Notes under the pieces: generated by a model
What the model was told of the DNA's origin: nothing
Databases searched by the model: none
Seen by the model: only the letters and a program-made list of their open reading frames with translations
Assembly (NCBI GenBank): GCA_023418535.1
Contig: JAEZZN010000016.1
Span: 1 to 35,500 of the forward strand
Origin: Bacillota bacterium
GTDB taxonomy: Bacteria > Bacillota_A > Clostridia > Tissierellales > Peptoniphilaceae
Reading direction: 5' to 3'
DNA length: 35,500 bases
Part shown: positions 9,304 through 17,698 of the stretch, piece by piece
How the letters are laid out: the number at the start of each line of letters is the position of its first letter
Position numbering within the stretch: position 1 is the first letter of the stretch
Position numbers and translations under genes: made by a program

Positions 9304-10902
9304 ATGATTAATGTAAATGATTTAAGTTATATTCTTCCTGATAGGAAATTATTTGATGAAGTTGATTTGCAATTTACACCAGGTAATTGTTATGGAATTA
9401 TAGGTGCAAATGGAGCAGGGAAATCAACATTTTTAAAGATTTTATCAGGAGAAATAGAACCAACTAGTGGGCATGTTTCATACCAAGGAAAACTAAAACT
9501 TTCAAAATTAAATCAAGATCATTATGCATTTGAAGAAAATGAAGTTTTAGATACTGTTCTAATGGGAGATGAAGAGCTGTATAAAATTGCTAAAGAAAAA
9601 GATGCAATTTATATGAAGGAAGATTTTAGTGATGAAGATGGAATAAAAGCTGCAGAGCTTGAAATTGAATTTGCAGAAAAAGGTGGATATGAATCAGAAG
9701 CTGAAGCATCAACACTTCTTCAAGGACTTGGAATTGAAGTTTCAAAGCATAATTTGCAAATGAAAGACTTAAAAGAATCTGATAAGATTAAAGTTTTATT
9801 AGCTCAAGCTTTATATGGTAAACCAGATGTATTGCTTCTTGATGAACCGACAAATGGTATTGATTTAAGAGCTGTTTATTGGTTGCAAGAGTTTTTAATT
9901 AATTTTGAAGGTATAGTAATAGTAGTATCTCACGATAGATATTTCTTAAATGAAGTATGTACAGTAATGGTTGATATAGATTTTGCAAAAATCAGAATGT
10001 TTACAGGTAACTATGATTTTTGGTATGAATCTTCAAAATTAGCAGAAAAATTAGCTAAAGAAGAAAATAAAAAGAAGGAAGATCAAATAAAATCATTAAA
10101 AGAATTTATTTCAAGATTCTCAGCAAATAAATCTAAATCAAAACAAGCTACATTTAGAAAGAAATTATTAGAAAAAATAACTCTTGACGATATTAAACCA
10201 TCATCAAGAAGATATCCATTTGTAGGATTTACACTTTCAAGACAAGCTGGAAATGAAATTTTAACAGTAGAAAATTTAACTGTAGAACAAAATGGAAATC
10301 CATTAATTAAAAATTTAAGTTTTAGAGTTGAAAAAGAAGATAAAATAGGTTTCATAGGTAATGAAATAGCTATAACAAAATTGTTTGAAATTATTGCTAA
10401 AGAAGATGAAGAATACCAAGAAAACTTCAAATGGGGTCAGACAATTTCTAGAGAATATTTCCCAAAAGATAATACAGAATATTTTGAAAATGTAAATTTA
10501 AATCTTGTTGATTGGTTAAGACAATATTCAAAAGAAAAATCAGAGCAATTTATACGTGGTTTCCTAGGAAAAATGTTGTTTTCAGGAGATGAAGTATATA
10601 AAGATGCTTCAGTTCTTTCCGGTGGAGAAAAAGTTAGAATGATGTTTTCTAAAATAATGGTTGAACCATCAAATATGATTATTCTAGATCAACCAACAAA
10701 CCATTTGGATTTAGAGTCGATTGAAGCTGTAAACAATGGTCTAATTAGCTACAAAGGAAATATAATGTTTACATCTCTTGACCATCAATTTGTAAACTCA
10801 ATAGCAAATAGAATTATTGAAATATTTGATGATGGAACATATAGAGATGAAAAGATAACATATGATGAATATATTGAAAAGTATTTAGTTAAAAGGGATT
10901 AA
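9304..10902 (+). CDS. ABC-F family ATPase (YkpA/YbiT-like) with one degenerate ATP site
   Basis: 532 residues, two fused ABC ATPase domains joined by the charged linker typical of ABC-F proteins (~245-300), no membrane helices. Members act on the ribosome, as translation factors or antibiotic-resistance proteins. Domain 1 has Walker A GANGAGKST (34-42), Walker B LLLDEPTN (E181) and switch His210, but its signature is LKESD (156-160). Domain 2 has an intact LSGGE (438-442), but its Walker A is GNEIAITK (352-359), Walker B reads LDQPTNHLD (Gln463 in place of Glu), and the switch histidine is Leu492. So the composite site built from domain 2 Walker motifs and domain 1 signature is defective throughout while the other is intact. 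AAGGAG before the ATG supports the start. YkpA-like by length and by the FPKDN...YFE segment; exact subfamily is inferred. Confidence 0.9.
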   Translation: MINVNDLSYILPDRKLFDEVDLQFTPGNCYGIIGANGAGKSTFLKILSGEIEPTSGHVSYQGKLKLSKLNQDHYAFEENEVLDTVLMGDEELYKIAKEKDAIYMKEDFSDEDGIKAAELEIEFAEKGGYESEAEASTLLQGLGIEVSKHNLQMKDLKESDKIKVLLAQALYGKPDVLLLDEPTNGIDLRAVYWLQEFLINFEGIVIVVSHDRYFLNEVCTVMVDIDFAKIRMFTGNYDFWYESSKLAEKLAKEENKKKEDQIKSLKEFISRFSANKSKSKQATFRKKLLEKITLDDIKPSSRRYPFVGFTLSRQAGNEILTVENLTVEQNGNPLIKNLSFRVEKEDKIGFIGNEIAITKLFEIIAKEDEEYQENFKWGQTISREYFPKDNTEYFENVNLNLVDWLRQYSKEKSEQFIRGFLGKMLFSGDEVYKDASVLSGGEKVRMMFSKIMVEPSNMIILDQPTNHLDLESIEAVNNGLISYKGNIMFTSLDHQFVNSIANRIIEIFDDGTYRDEKITYDEYIEKYLVKRD

Positions 10903-10910
10903 GGTATTTA

Positions 10911-11480
10911 ATGGAAAAATTTATTGATACAGAAGAGCAAATAATTTTAATATATGGAGTTGAAGGAGAAAGATTAGAAATTTTACAAAAGGAAGCTAAA
11001 AAGAAAAATTTTAGAATAATAGAAGTTTCTCATGAGCATACTTTTTGTAAAGTAGAAGATTTAATATTTGAAGATTACAGCCATTGTTTAGTTGAAGAAG
11101 CAAGTCCAATAGATATTGAATTTTTACTATTTGTAAATATTATTAAGGATGATTTATATGGATTTATTAGAATCTTAAAGGATAATGGATTGTATTTTCC
11201 AAATAAAGCTATTCTTACACCTACGAGTAAAGAATGGAAACTTCGTAGACTTCTTGCAGAAAATAAAGAAGAACATGTTGTAATGACAATGTTTAGTAAT
11301 CTTAGAAGAGCTATGAGAAAAGCTACTACCATAAAAGAAGAAAATAGACATGATGAAGAATTGATTGAAATCATGGAACATGCACAACATTACTTAAATC
11401 CAAGAGAATTTGATTTTGATGAGATGAAATCAATACACAATAGACTTGCACAAAAAGTAAATGAGATAGAGGGTGTATAA
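10911..11480 (+). CDS. Small protein resembling DUF3783, function unknown
   Basis: 189 residues, soluble. The first ~120 residues resemble the DUF3783 type: a short alpha/beta domain opening with IILIYGVEGERLEIL and a later PNKAILTPTSKEWKLRRLLAE segment. The remaining ~70 residues are charged helix. No catalytic motif is visible. It begins 8 bases after the ABC-F stop and is probably co-transcribed with it. The family name is recalled by resemblance, so treat it as tentative; the reading frame itself is well supported by coding character and spacing. Confidence 0.65.
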   Translation: MEKFIDTEEQIILIYGVEGERLEILQKEAKKKNFRIIEVSHEHTFCKVEDLIFEDYSHCLVEEASPIDIEFLLFVNIIKDDLYGFIRILKDNGLYFPNKAILTPTSKEWKLRRLLAENKEEHVVMTMFSNLRRAMRKATTIKEENRHDEELIEIMEHAQHYLNPREFDFDEMKSIHNRLAQKVNEIEGV

Positions 11481-11543
11481 CAGTTTTAATTAAGAAATAT
11501 TCAAAATAAAACTATATATCACTATTTTATATTGAATAAAAAA

Positions 11544-11573
11544 TGTGATAAAATTAAATGTTGAAAGGTGGTG
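11544..11573 (+). promoter_or_regulatory. Candidate extended -10 promoter and RBS for cdaA
   Basis: TGATAAAAT at 11546-11554 is an extended -10 element (TG-n-TAAAAT) without a clear -35. AAGGTGGTG (11565-11573) is the ribosome binding site and selects the GTG at 11578. The 97-base gap from the previous gene is the only spacer upstream of cdaA. Confidence 0.4.
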
Positions 11574-11577
11574 AAAA

Positions 11578-12429
11578 GTGGATTTTTTAAATGAATTAAA
11601 AATGATATTTTTAACGATACGAATTACCGATGTAATTGATGTATTGGTTATGACATTTATTTTATACAAAATAATATTACTTGTAAAAGAGACAAGAGCT
11701 TTACAATTAGCAAAAGGTCTATTGATAATTTTTGTGTTTTCAAAAATAGCACAAGGTCTTAGATTATATACAGTTAATTGGTTAATTTCAAATATATTTA
11801 CTGCAGGTATGATTTTAATTGTAGTAGTATTTCAACCGGAATTGAGAAGAATATTTGAAAAATTAGGTAGAACCAATGATTTATTCAAATCTCTAACTAA
11901 GATAAGAAGTAATATAAATGATTATAAAACTGATGATATAGTAGGTGCAGTTGCTTCACTTGCAAGGCAAAAAATAGGAGCTTTGATAGTTATTGAGCTT
12001 GAGATTCGTCTTACAGATATTGTAGAAACTGGAACTAAACTTAATTCGGAATTATCTTCAGAGTTGTTAATTAATCTTTTTTTCCCGAATTCACCACTTC
12101 ATGACGGGGCTGTTGTTATAAAAGAAGACAAAATTCTAGCAGCAGGATGCTTCTTACCACTTTCAGAAAATTATACGATTTCAAAAGAGTTAGGTACAAG
12201 ACATAGAGCTGCACTAGGTATGAGTGAAAAATCGGATGCATTCATAATAGTGGTTTCTGAGGAAACAGGAGTAATATCTACTGTTCATAATTCAGAATTA
12301 TCTAGAAATATCGATCCAGAAACTCTTAGAGAAATGATTAATAAATTATATATTGAAGAAGAAAATATATTAACAAGAAGAGTGAAAGGAGTAGATGATG
12401 GAAATACTGAAGAAAAACTGGAAAATTAA
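11578..12429 (+). CDS. cdaA: Diadenylate cyclase CdaA (c-di-AMP synthase)
   Basis: 283 residues. It makes cyclic di-AMP from two ATP at the membrane. Three hydrophobic helices lie within ~15-85, followed by the DisA_N cyclase domain with LHDGAVVI (DGA motif, ~174-181) and GTRHRAALGMSE (RHR motif, ~205-216), the two catalytic and ATP-binding motifs of the family. Translation starts at GTG 11578, supported by AAGGTGGTG just upstream. The last 32 bases overlap the cdaR start. Cyclic di-AMP controls potassium uptake and cell wall homeostasis in Firmicutes, and a KtrB/TrkH gene begins at the right edge of the window, though far from this operon. All key residues are present. Confidence 0.96.
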   Translation: MDFLNELKMIFLTIRITDVIDVLVMTFILYKIILLVKETRALQLAKGLLIIFVFSKIAQGLRLYTVNWLISNIFTAGMILIVVVFQPELRRIFEKLGRTNDLFKSLTKIRSNINDYKTDDIVGAVASLARQKIGALIVIELEIRLTDIVETGTKLNSELSSELLINLFFPNSPLHDGAVVIKEDKILAAGCFLPLSENYTISKELGTRHRAALGMSEKSDAFIIVVSEETGVISTVHNSELSRNIDPETLREMINKLYIEEENILTRRVKGVDDGNTEEKLEN

Positions 12430-13603
12430 ACTACTTTCACTAATAATAGCCATATTCATGTGGTCATATATAATTGCAAGTACAAACCCATCAATACCAG
12501 TAAAATTATCATCGGTTCCAATTGTATTTGAAAATACAGAAGATTTGTCAGCAGAAAATTTAATGATAGATTCTAACACTCAAAAAACTGTAGATATAAC
12601 TTTAGTTGGTCAAAGAAATAGGATAATCAATATTACAAACTCGCATATTAGAGTTACTGCAGATTTTCAAGGATTAAAAGAAGGATTAAATAATATTAGA
12701 TTGAATTATATACTTCCTGATGGTATTAGTATTGAGGATTATCAAAATTCTATTGATGTTAATATAGAGAAGATTATTAATAGAGAATTTCCTGTAGAAA
12801 TATTAAATGTGGGAAATCTTCCTGAAGATTATATGCTTGAATCAAGACAGGTAATCCCTAATAGTATTACTATTAGAGGTCCGAGATCAAATATTGATAA
12901 AATAGCAAAAGTAGTTACTGATTTAGAGTTATCAAATCTTCAAGAAAATATCAATATCAATAAAGATGTAAGAGCTATAGATGAAAAAGGTGAAACTATA
13001 GATAAGTTAACTTATGGTCAAGATTTTGTTAATATAGTAGCTGTAGTAAACAAACAAAAAGAAGTTACGATTAATAAAAATATTGTTGGTGAAATTGATG
13101 ATAATTATAAGATTGATAGTGCTGAATTAAATAAATCAACAGTATTGATTAAAGGTCCAAAAGAAGCTATAGATAAGATTAATTCGATTGAAACAGAAGA
13201 TATTAATATCGAAAAATTAACTCAATCGAAGACAGTACCTATAAAGTTTATATTGCCATCAGATATATCTTTAGTTTCCAATGAGTCGGATTATTCAATA
13301 AATATAGTTGTTCACAAAAAGATAAATAAAACAATTGAAATACCAAAAACTCAGATTGAAGTATTGAATAAACCACAAAATAAAAATGTGGTTATAAACT
13401 CAAATACTATAAAAATAAACCTAATAGGTTTCCAAGATGATTTGGATAAAATTAAAACTGAAAATATAAAATTAATAGTAGACTTAAAAAATAAAGAGTC
13501 AGGTACATCACACATTAAACCAGCAGTTAAATTAGATGGGATTAATATAAAACCTGAACTAATACAAAGTTTAGATAATGTAAGTATTACTTTAAGTGAG
13601 TAA
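12398..13603 (+). CDS. cdaR: CdaR, YbbR-domain regulator of CdaA
   Basis: 401 residues: an N-terminal membrane helix (~10-30, rich in I/L/W/Y) and then an extracytoplasmic region of about four YbbR-type beta domains, each with the pattern V-x-I-x-G-P/Q-x-x-x-I-x-x-I (for example ITIRGPRSNIDKI and VLIKGPKEAIDKI). CdaR interacts with CdaA and modulates c-di-AMP synthesis. Two in-frame ATGs at 12395 and 12398 compete; AAAGGAG at 12385-12391 is 3 and 6 bases away respectively, so 12398 is preferred. It overlaps cdaA, as expected for a coupled pair. The usual third gene, glmM, is not present; gltX follows after 18 bases. Confidence 0.93.
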   Translation: MEILKKNWKIKLLSLIIAIFMWSYIIASTNPSIPVKLSSVPIVFENTEDLSAENLMIDSNTQKTVDITLVGQRNRIINITNSHIRVTADFQGLKEGLNNIRLNYILPDGISIEDYQNSIDVNIEKIINREFPVEILNVGNLPEDYMLESRQVIPNSITIRGPRSNIDKIAKVVTDLELSNLQENININKDVRAIDEKGETIDKLTYGQDFVNIVAVVNKQKEVTINKNIVGEIDDNYKIDSAELNKSTVLIKGPKEAIDKINSIETEDINIEKLTQSKTVPIKFILPSDISLVSNESDYSINIVVHKKINKTIEIPKTQIEVLNKPQNKNVVINSNTIKINLIGFQDDLDKIKTENIKLIVDLKNKESGTSHIKPAVKLDGINIKPELIQSLDNVSITLSE

Positions 13604-13621
13604 TTAGTAAATGGAGGAAAC

Positions 13622-15103
13622 GTGTCAGAAGAAGTTAGAGTAAGATTTGCACCATCTCCAACAGGATATGTGCATATAGGTGGTTTAAGAACTGCATTAT
13701 ATAATTATTTATTTGCCAGACATAATGGCGGAAAGTTCATTTTAAGAATTGAAGATACAGATAGAACAAGATATGTGGAAGGGGCATTAGAAAACTTAAT
13801 TAATGTCATGCAATGGTCAGGCCTTGAATATGATGAAGGTGTATTTTTAGATGAAAATAATCAAGTCATAGAGAAGGGAGACTATGGTCCATACATTCAA
13901 TCTGAAAGAGTAAAAGAAGGTATTTATAATGAATATATTCAAAAACTTTTAGATGAAGATAAGGCATATTATTGCTTCTGTACTCAAGAGAGATTAGACA
14001 ATTTAAGAGAACAACAAAAAGCAGATGGTTTAATGCCAAGATATGATGGATTATGTAGAGGTATTTCTAGAGAAGAGGCTGAAGAGAGAGTAAAAGCTGG
14101 TGAAGAACATGTAGTTAGAATTAAATTACCAACAAATAAAGATATTCATTTCAAAGATGCTATTAAAGGAAATTTATCTATAAATACTTCGGATATGGAT
14201 GATCAAGTTTTAATGAAATCTGATGGATTCCCAACTTATCATTTTGCTGTAGTTGTAGATGATCATTTAATGAAAATCACACATGTAGTTCGAGGTGATG
14301 AATGGGTATCATCTACACCAAAACACGTATATCTATATGAAGCATTTGGATGGGAAGCACCTACATTTGTTCATCTTCCAACAGTTTTAGGCAAAGATAA
14401 AAAGAAATTATCTAAGAGAAATGCAGATGTTTCTGTAGAAGACTTCAAGAAAAAAGGTTATTTAAGAGATGCTTTAATAAATTATATTGCTCTTGTTGGA
14501 TGGTCTCCAGATTCAAATCAAGAAATACTTTCTCATGATGAACTTATAGAACAGTTTTCATTTGATAGAGTTTCAAGATCTGGTGGAGTATTTGATGAAC
14601 AAAAACTTGATTGGGTAAATAGCCAATATATAAAAGAAATGTCAGATGAAGATTTAGCTTGTGAAATAAAACCATATCTATTAGATGCAGGATTGATTGA
14701 TGAAAATGTAGAAGAAGAAACAATAAATGAATTAGCATCTACATTTAAGACAGCATTGAATAGATTTTCTGAAATTACATCACTTGCAGGATTTATATTT
14801 GAGAATTTTGAAGATAAAAATTTCTATAAAGAAGTGTCTCAAAATCTTGAAAGTGAAGAAGCTCATACTGTTTTAAAGACATTAAAAGATATACTTGAAA
14901 ATGAAGAAATGAATGAAGAACTTGCTAAAACAATTATGAAAAAAGTTCAAAAAGAAACAGGTATAAAAGGAAAATCTTTATTCTTCCCAGTTCGTTCAGC
15001 TTTAACAGGATCAGAGCATGGTCCAGAAATGCTTCATATATTTATGATTTTAGGAAATAAAGGTATCATAGATAGAATTAATTTTGTACTAGATAATTTT
15101 TAA
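13622..15103 (+). CDS. gltX: Glutamyl-tRNA synthetase
   Basis: 493 residues, class I synthetase. RFAPSPTGYVHIGGLRTAL (residues ~8-26) carries the HIGH-type motif and KKKLSKR (~259-265) is the KMSKS equivalent. The C-terminal helical anticodon-binding region is complete, and the length matches bacterial GluRS. The start is GTG at 13622, with GGAGG at 13613-13617 just upstream. Whether it is discriminating or also charges tRNA-Gln depends on anticodon-domain residues I did not assess and on whether gatCAB is in the genome. It ends 10 bases before a strong terminator, so it closes the cdaA operon. Confidence 0.97.
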   Translation: MSEEVRVRFAPSPTGYVHIGGLRTALYNYLFARHNGGKFILRIEDTDRTRYVEGALENLINVMQWSGLEYDEGVFLDENNQVIEKGDYGPYIQSERVKEGIYNEYIQKLLDEDKAYYCFCTQERLDNLREQQKADGLMPRYDGLCRGISREEAEERVKAGEEHVVRIKLPTNKDIHFKDAIKGNLSINTSDMDDQVLMKSDGFPTYHFAVVVDDHLMKITHVVRGDEWVSSTPKHVYLYEAFGWEAPTFVHLPTVLGKDKKKLSKRNADVSVEDFKKKGYLRDALINYIALVGWSPDSNQEILSHDELIEQFSFDRVSRSGGVFDEQKLDWVNSQYIKEMSDEDLACEIKPYLLDAGLIDENVEEETINELASTFKTALNRFSEITSLAGFIFENFEDKNFYKEVSQNLESEEAHTVLKTLKDILENEEMNEELAKTIMKKVQKETGIKGKSLFFPVRSALTGSEHGPEMLHIFMILGNKGIIDRINFVLDNF

Positions 15104-15112
15104 TAAAATTTG

Positions 15113-15147
15113 AAAAAAATGAGATTTATTAAATCTCATTTTTTTTA
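15113..15147 (+). terminator. Strong Rho-independent terminator after gltX
   Basis: A near-perfect palindrome (AAAAAATGAGATTT, 3-base loop ATT, AAATCTCATTTTTT) with a run of eight T. It can work in both directions because of the leading A run, but only the + strand has a gene ending here. Confidence 0.9.
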
Positions 15148-15162
15148 ACAAGATTTTATTAA

Positions 15163-15191
15163 TTGTAAAAAAACTAAAAATACGATATTAT
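15163..15191 (+). promoter_or_regulatory. Predicted promoter of the ABC exporter pair
   Basis: TTGTAA (15163-15168), a 17-base spacer and TATTAT (15186-15191) lie between the gltX terminator and the exporter ATPase gene, as expected for a new transcription unit. Confidence 0.5.
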
Positions 15192-15242
15192 AAAATGGTA
15201 GATTATTTAATAACAATCTTATAAATGTTTAGGAGAAAATTG

Positions 15243-15959
15243 ATGATAAAAGTAAGCAATTTAAGTAAAAAATATGATAAAAAACTAGCTGTAAATAATA
15301 TTAGTTTTGAGATAAGAGATGGGGAAATACTAGGATTTTTAGGGCCAAATGGTTCAGGTAAAACTACTACATTAAATATCTTAGTTGGATTAATTGAATC
15401 AACTAGTGGTAGTGTAGAAATGGATGGAGTTAACATGCTTGATAATTCTATTGAAACTAAGAAGAAGATAGCATTTTTACCAGATAATCCTGAGATTTTT
15501 GAAGATATGACAGGAAGAAAATTTGTATATTTTGTTTCAAATATTTATGGTGTGTCTAAAGAAGATAGAGACAAAAGACTTACAGAGCTTGCAGATATGT
15601 TTGGAATTACTGATGATTTAGATACCATGATTTCAGGATATTCTCATGGTATGAAGCAAAAGATAGCACTAATTTCAGCTTTAATTCATGATCCTGAAGT
15701 TTTGATGCTTGATGAACCAATGGTGGGTCTTGATCCACAAGCAGCATACAATTTAAAAGAATTAATGCGTGAAAGAACTCAACGTGGTAAATCTGTATTC
15801 TTTTCATCACATGTCATGGATGTTGTAGAAAAAATAGTAGATAGAATAATTATAATTAAAAAAGGGGAATTAATATTCCAAGGTACAATCGATGAATTGA
15901 AGTCATTACAATCTTATGAAGGAGATTTAGAAAAACTATTCTTGGAGATGACAAAATGA
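15243..15959 (+). CDS. ABC exporter ATP-binding protein
   Basis: 238 residues, a single ABC ATPase domain. Walker A GPNGSGKTT (~residues 34-42), signature SGYSHGMKQ (a variant of LSGGQ), Walker B LMLDEPMVGLDP, and the H-loop FSSHVMD. This is the pattern of ABC-2 type exporters such as the bacitracin, Na+ or bacteriocin-export families. A further upstream ATG at 15225 would place the Shine-Dalgarno AGGAGA (15231-15236) inside the coding region, so the start is at 15243, 6 bases after it. The stop overlaps the ATG of the permease gene. Substrate cannot be told from the sequence. Confidence 0.92.
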   Translation: MIKVSNLSKKYDKKLAVNNISFEIRDGEILGFLGPNGSGKTTTLNILVGLIESTSGSVEMDGVNMLDNSIETKKKIAFLPDNPEIFEDMTGRKFVYFVSNIYGVSKEDRDKRLTELADMFGITDDLDTMISGYSHGMKQKIALISALIHDPEVLMLDEPMVGLDPQAAYNLKELMRERTQRGKSVFFSSHVMDVVEKIVDRIIIIKKGELIFQGTIDELKSLQSYEGDLEKLFLEMTK

Positions 15960-17647
15960 TGAATGTTATAGAATTAATTAAAAGAGATCTTGGAGTTTAC
16001 TCTGATTTTAAAGCAATAATGAAAAATAAAAAGGCGAGAAATAAATTTTTTGCGCAAATATTTTTATATGTATTAGGTATATTTTATGTAGTACTTTTTA
16101 TGACATATATGCTTGGTTCGTTTGATATATTTAAATCTCAAGGTAAAGAAACTCAATTCTTGATGATGGGATTTTCACCTTTTTTAATGATGACTATATT
16201 TTTTGTCACACCATTTATAATTAGTAAAATATACTTTTCAAATGAAATGAAAATACTACTTAGACTACCTATTAAGCATGAAGATTTATTGTTAAGTAGA
16301 ATTATCTATTTAATAGGATACTCATTGACTTTTTCTGTAGTAATTACTATTCCTGTATTAATAAAGTATGGAATTGGGATGAATAAGGGAGTATTATTTT
16401 ATTTAGGAGGATTACTATCAATAATTCTATTAGCAGTAATCACCGTAGAAATTTTGTCAATATTTGTAATATTTATCATGAAATATATAAATAGAAGCAC
16501 AAGATTAAAAAGTATATTAAAATATATTTCATATGTATTATTCTTTGTATTATTTATTGGATTTCAATTAGTAATACAATCAGATTCATTTATTGAAGGT
16601 GGAAATGAAATAATTGGAAAAGCAGGGAATTATTCAGGAGCGTTAGCAAGTTATTTACCACATTTAAAAATGGTACAAATAGCTTTAACAACTAATTCAA
16701 TTGCTGTGAGTTTACTATATATGCTTGGATTAATAGTATTATCTGTATTACTTACATATATATTAATAAAGTTATTTTCAAATATGATGATTGAGGGAGT
16801 ATTATCTGCAAATACAATACAAAGCAAGAAAATAAAAACAAAAGATGTACCGAGATCAACTCTTATGGAAATCGCAATTAAAGATTTTAAAAATATTATA
16901 AAAAATGGAATGTATGCTGTAAATAAATTATTTTTTGGATTAATTATGGTTATATTTATGGCAGTACCGGTTGTCATGCAGATAAGTGAGAAAGGTGGAA
17001 GTATTTCAGATATATTGGATAAGATTTATATGGGTTATGATATGATAATTAATATTTTTTATAGTCCTGTTACAGCGACCATATCATTATCAATATTGAT
17101 TACTATAGTGGTTACTACATTTATAGCATCTGGATCAGAAATTACATCTACTACATTTTCAAGAGAAGGTAAAAATCTTTGGATGATGAAGATATTTCCT
17201 ATAAAGACGGATGATCAATTACTAGGAAGAATATTAGCATCTACTTTGATTATAATACTAGCATCTGCTCCTATTCTTTTAATAATGCTATTCTTAATAA
17301 GATTTCAATTAGTAGCAGTAATTACAGTATTTATTACAAATATTATTGTAGCTATGTCTATGAGCTCAATTGCATTAATAGTAGGAATCTCATTTGTAAA
17401 GGCAGATTGGGATAATCCACAAGAAGCTATCAAGGGATTTCAGGCATTGATAGTTTTAGTTATAGCAATTTTATTATTGTTTTTAATGGTATTTATACCG
17501 AGTCAATATATTGATTTCGAGAATATATCAAATAACATATTATATATACCATTTGCTCAATTGTTTACAATGATTATTTTGGGATTAATATCCTATTTTA
17601 TCAACAGAAAATTATATGAAAAACGCGTTAGAGTGATGGGAAATTAA
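15956..17647 (+). CDS. ABC exporter permease, large multi-helix type
   Basis: 563 residues with about a dozen hydrophobic helices in two halves (~35-255 and ~300-555) separated by a charged cytoplasmic segment near residue 275-310. No ATPase motif. It overlaps the ATPase gene by 4 bases (ATGA), so the two form one transporter. The size and layout fit the group of putative ABC exporter permeases of the PF16962 kind, a recollection I could not check. The ATG at 15959 is an alternative start, but GGAG at 15944-15947 is better spaced for 15956. Substrate unknown. Confidence 0.85.
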   Translation: MMNVIELIKRDLGVYSDFKAIMKNKKARNKFFAQIFLYVLGIFYVVLFMTYMLGSFDIFKSQGKETQFLMMGFSPFLMMTIFFVTPFIISKIYFSNEMKILLRLPIKHEDLLLSRIIYLIGYSLTFSVVITIPVLIKYGIGMNKGVLFYLGGLLSIILLAVITVEILSIFVIFIMKYINRSTRLKSILKYISYVLFFVLFIGFQLVIQSDSFIEGGNEIIGKAGNYSGALASYLPHLKMVQIALTTNSIAVSLLYMLGLIVLSVLLTYILIKLFSNMMIEGVLSANTIQSKKIKTKDVPRSTLMEIAIKDFKNIIKNGMYAVNKLFFGLIMVIFMAVPVVMQISEKGGSISDILDKIYMGYDMIINIFYSPVTATISLSILITIVVTTFIASGSEITSTTFSREGKNLWMMKIFPIKTDDQLLGRILASTLIIILASAPILLIMLFLIRFQLVAVITVFITNIIVAMSMSSIALIVGISFVKADWDNPQEAIKGFQALIVLVIAILLLFLMVFIPSQYIDFENISNNILYIPFAQLFTMIILGLISYFINRKLYEKRVRVMGN

Positions 17648-17651
17648 ATGA

Positions 17652-17690
17652 AGAACACCTGCTTTATAAAATCAAAGCAGGTGTTCTATT
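17652..17690 (+). terminator. Hairpin between convergent genes (exporter permease and lipoprotein)
   Basis: A perfect 14-bp stem (17652-17665 with 17674-17687) and an 8-base loop. It lies between the permease stop and the stop of the minus-strand lipoprotein gene, so it probably terminates both. The T tracts are short on either side. Confidence 0.8.
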
Positions 17691-17698
17691 ATTATCAA

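Noticed and set aside
15225..15242. Upstream ATG at 15225 for the ABC exporter ATPase
   Set aside because: The Shine-Dalgarno at 15231-15236 would be inside the coding region; the ATG at 15243 is correctly spaced.
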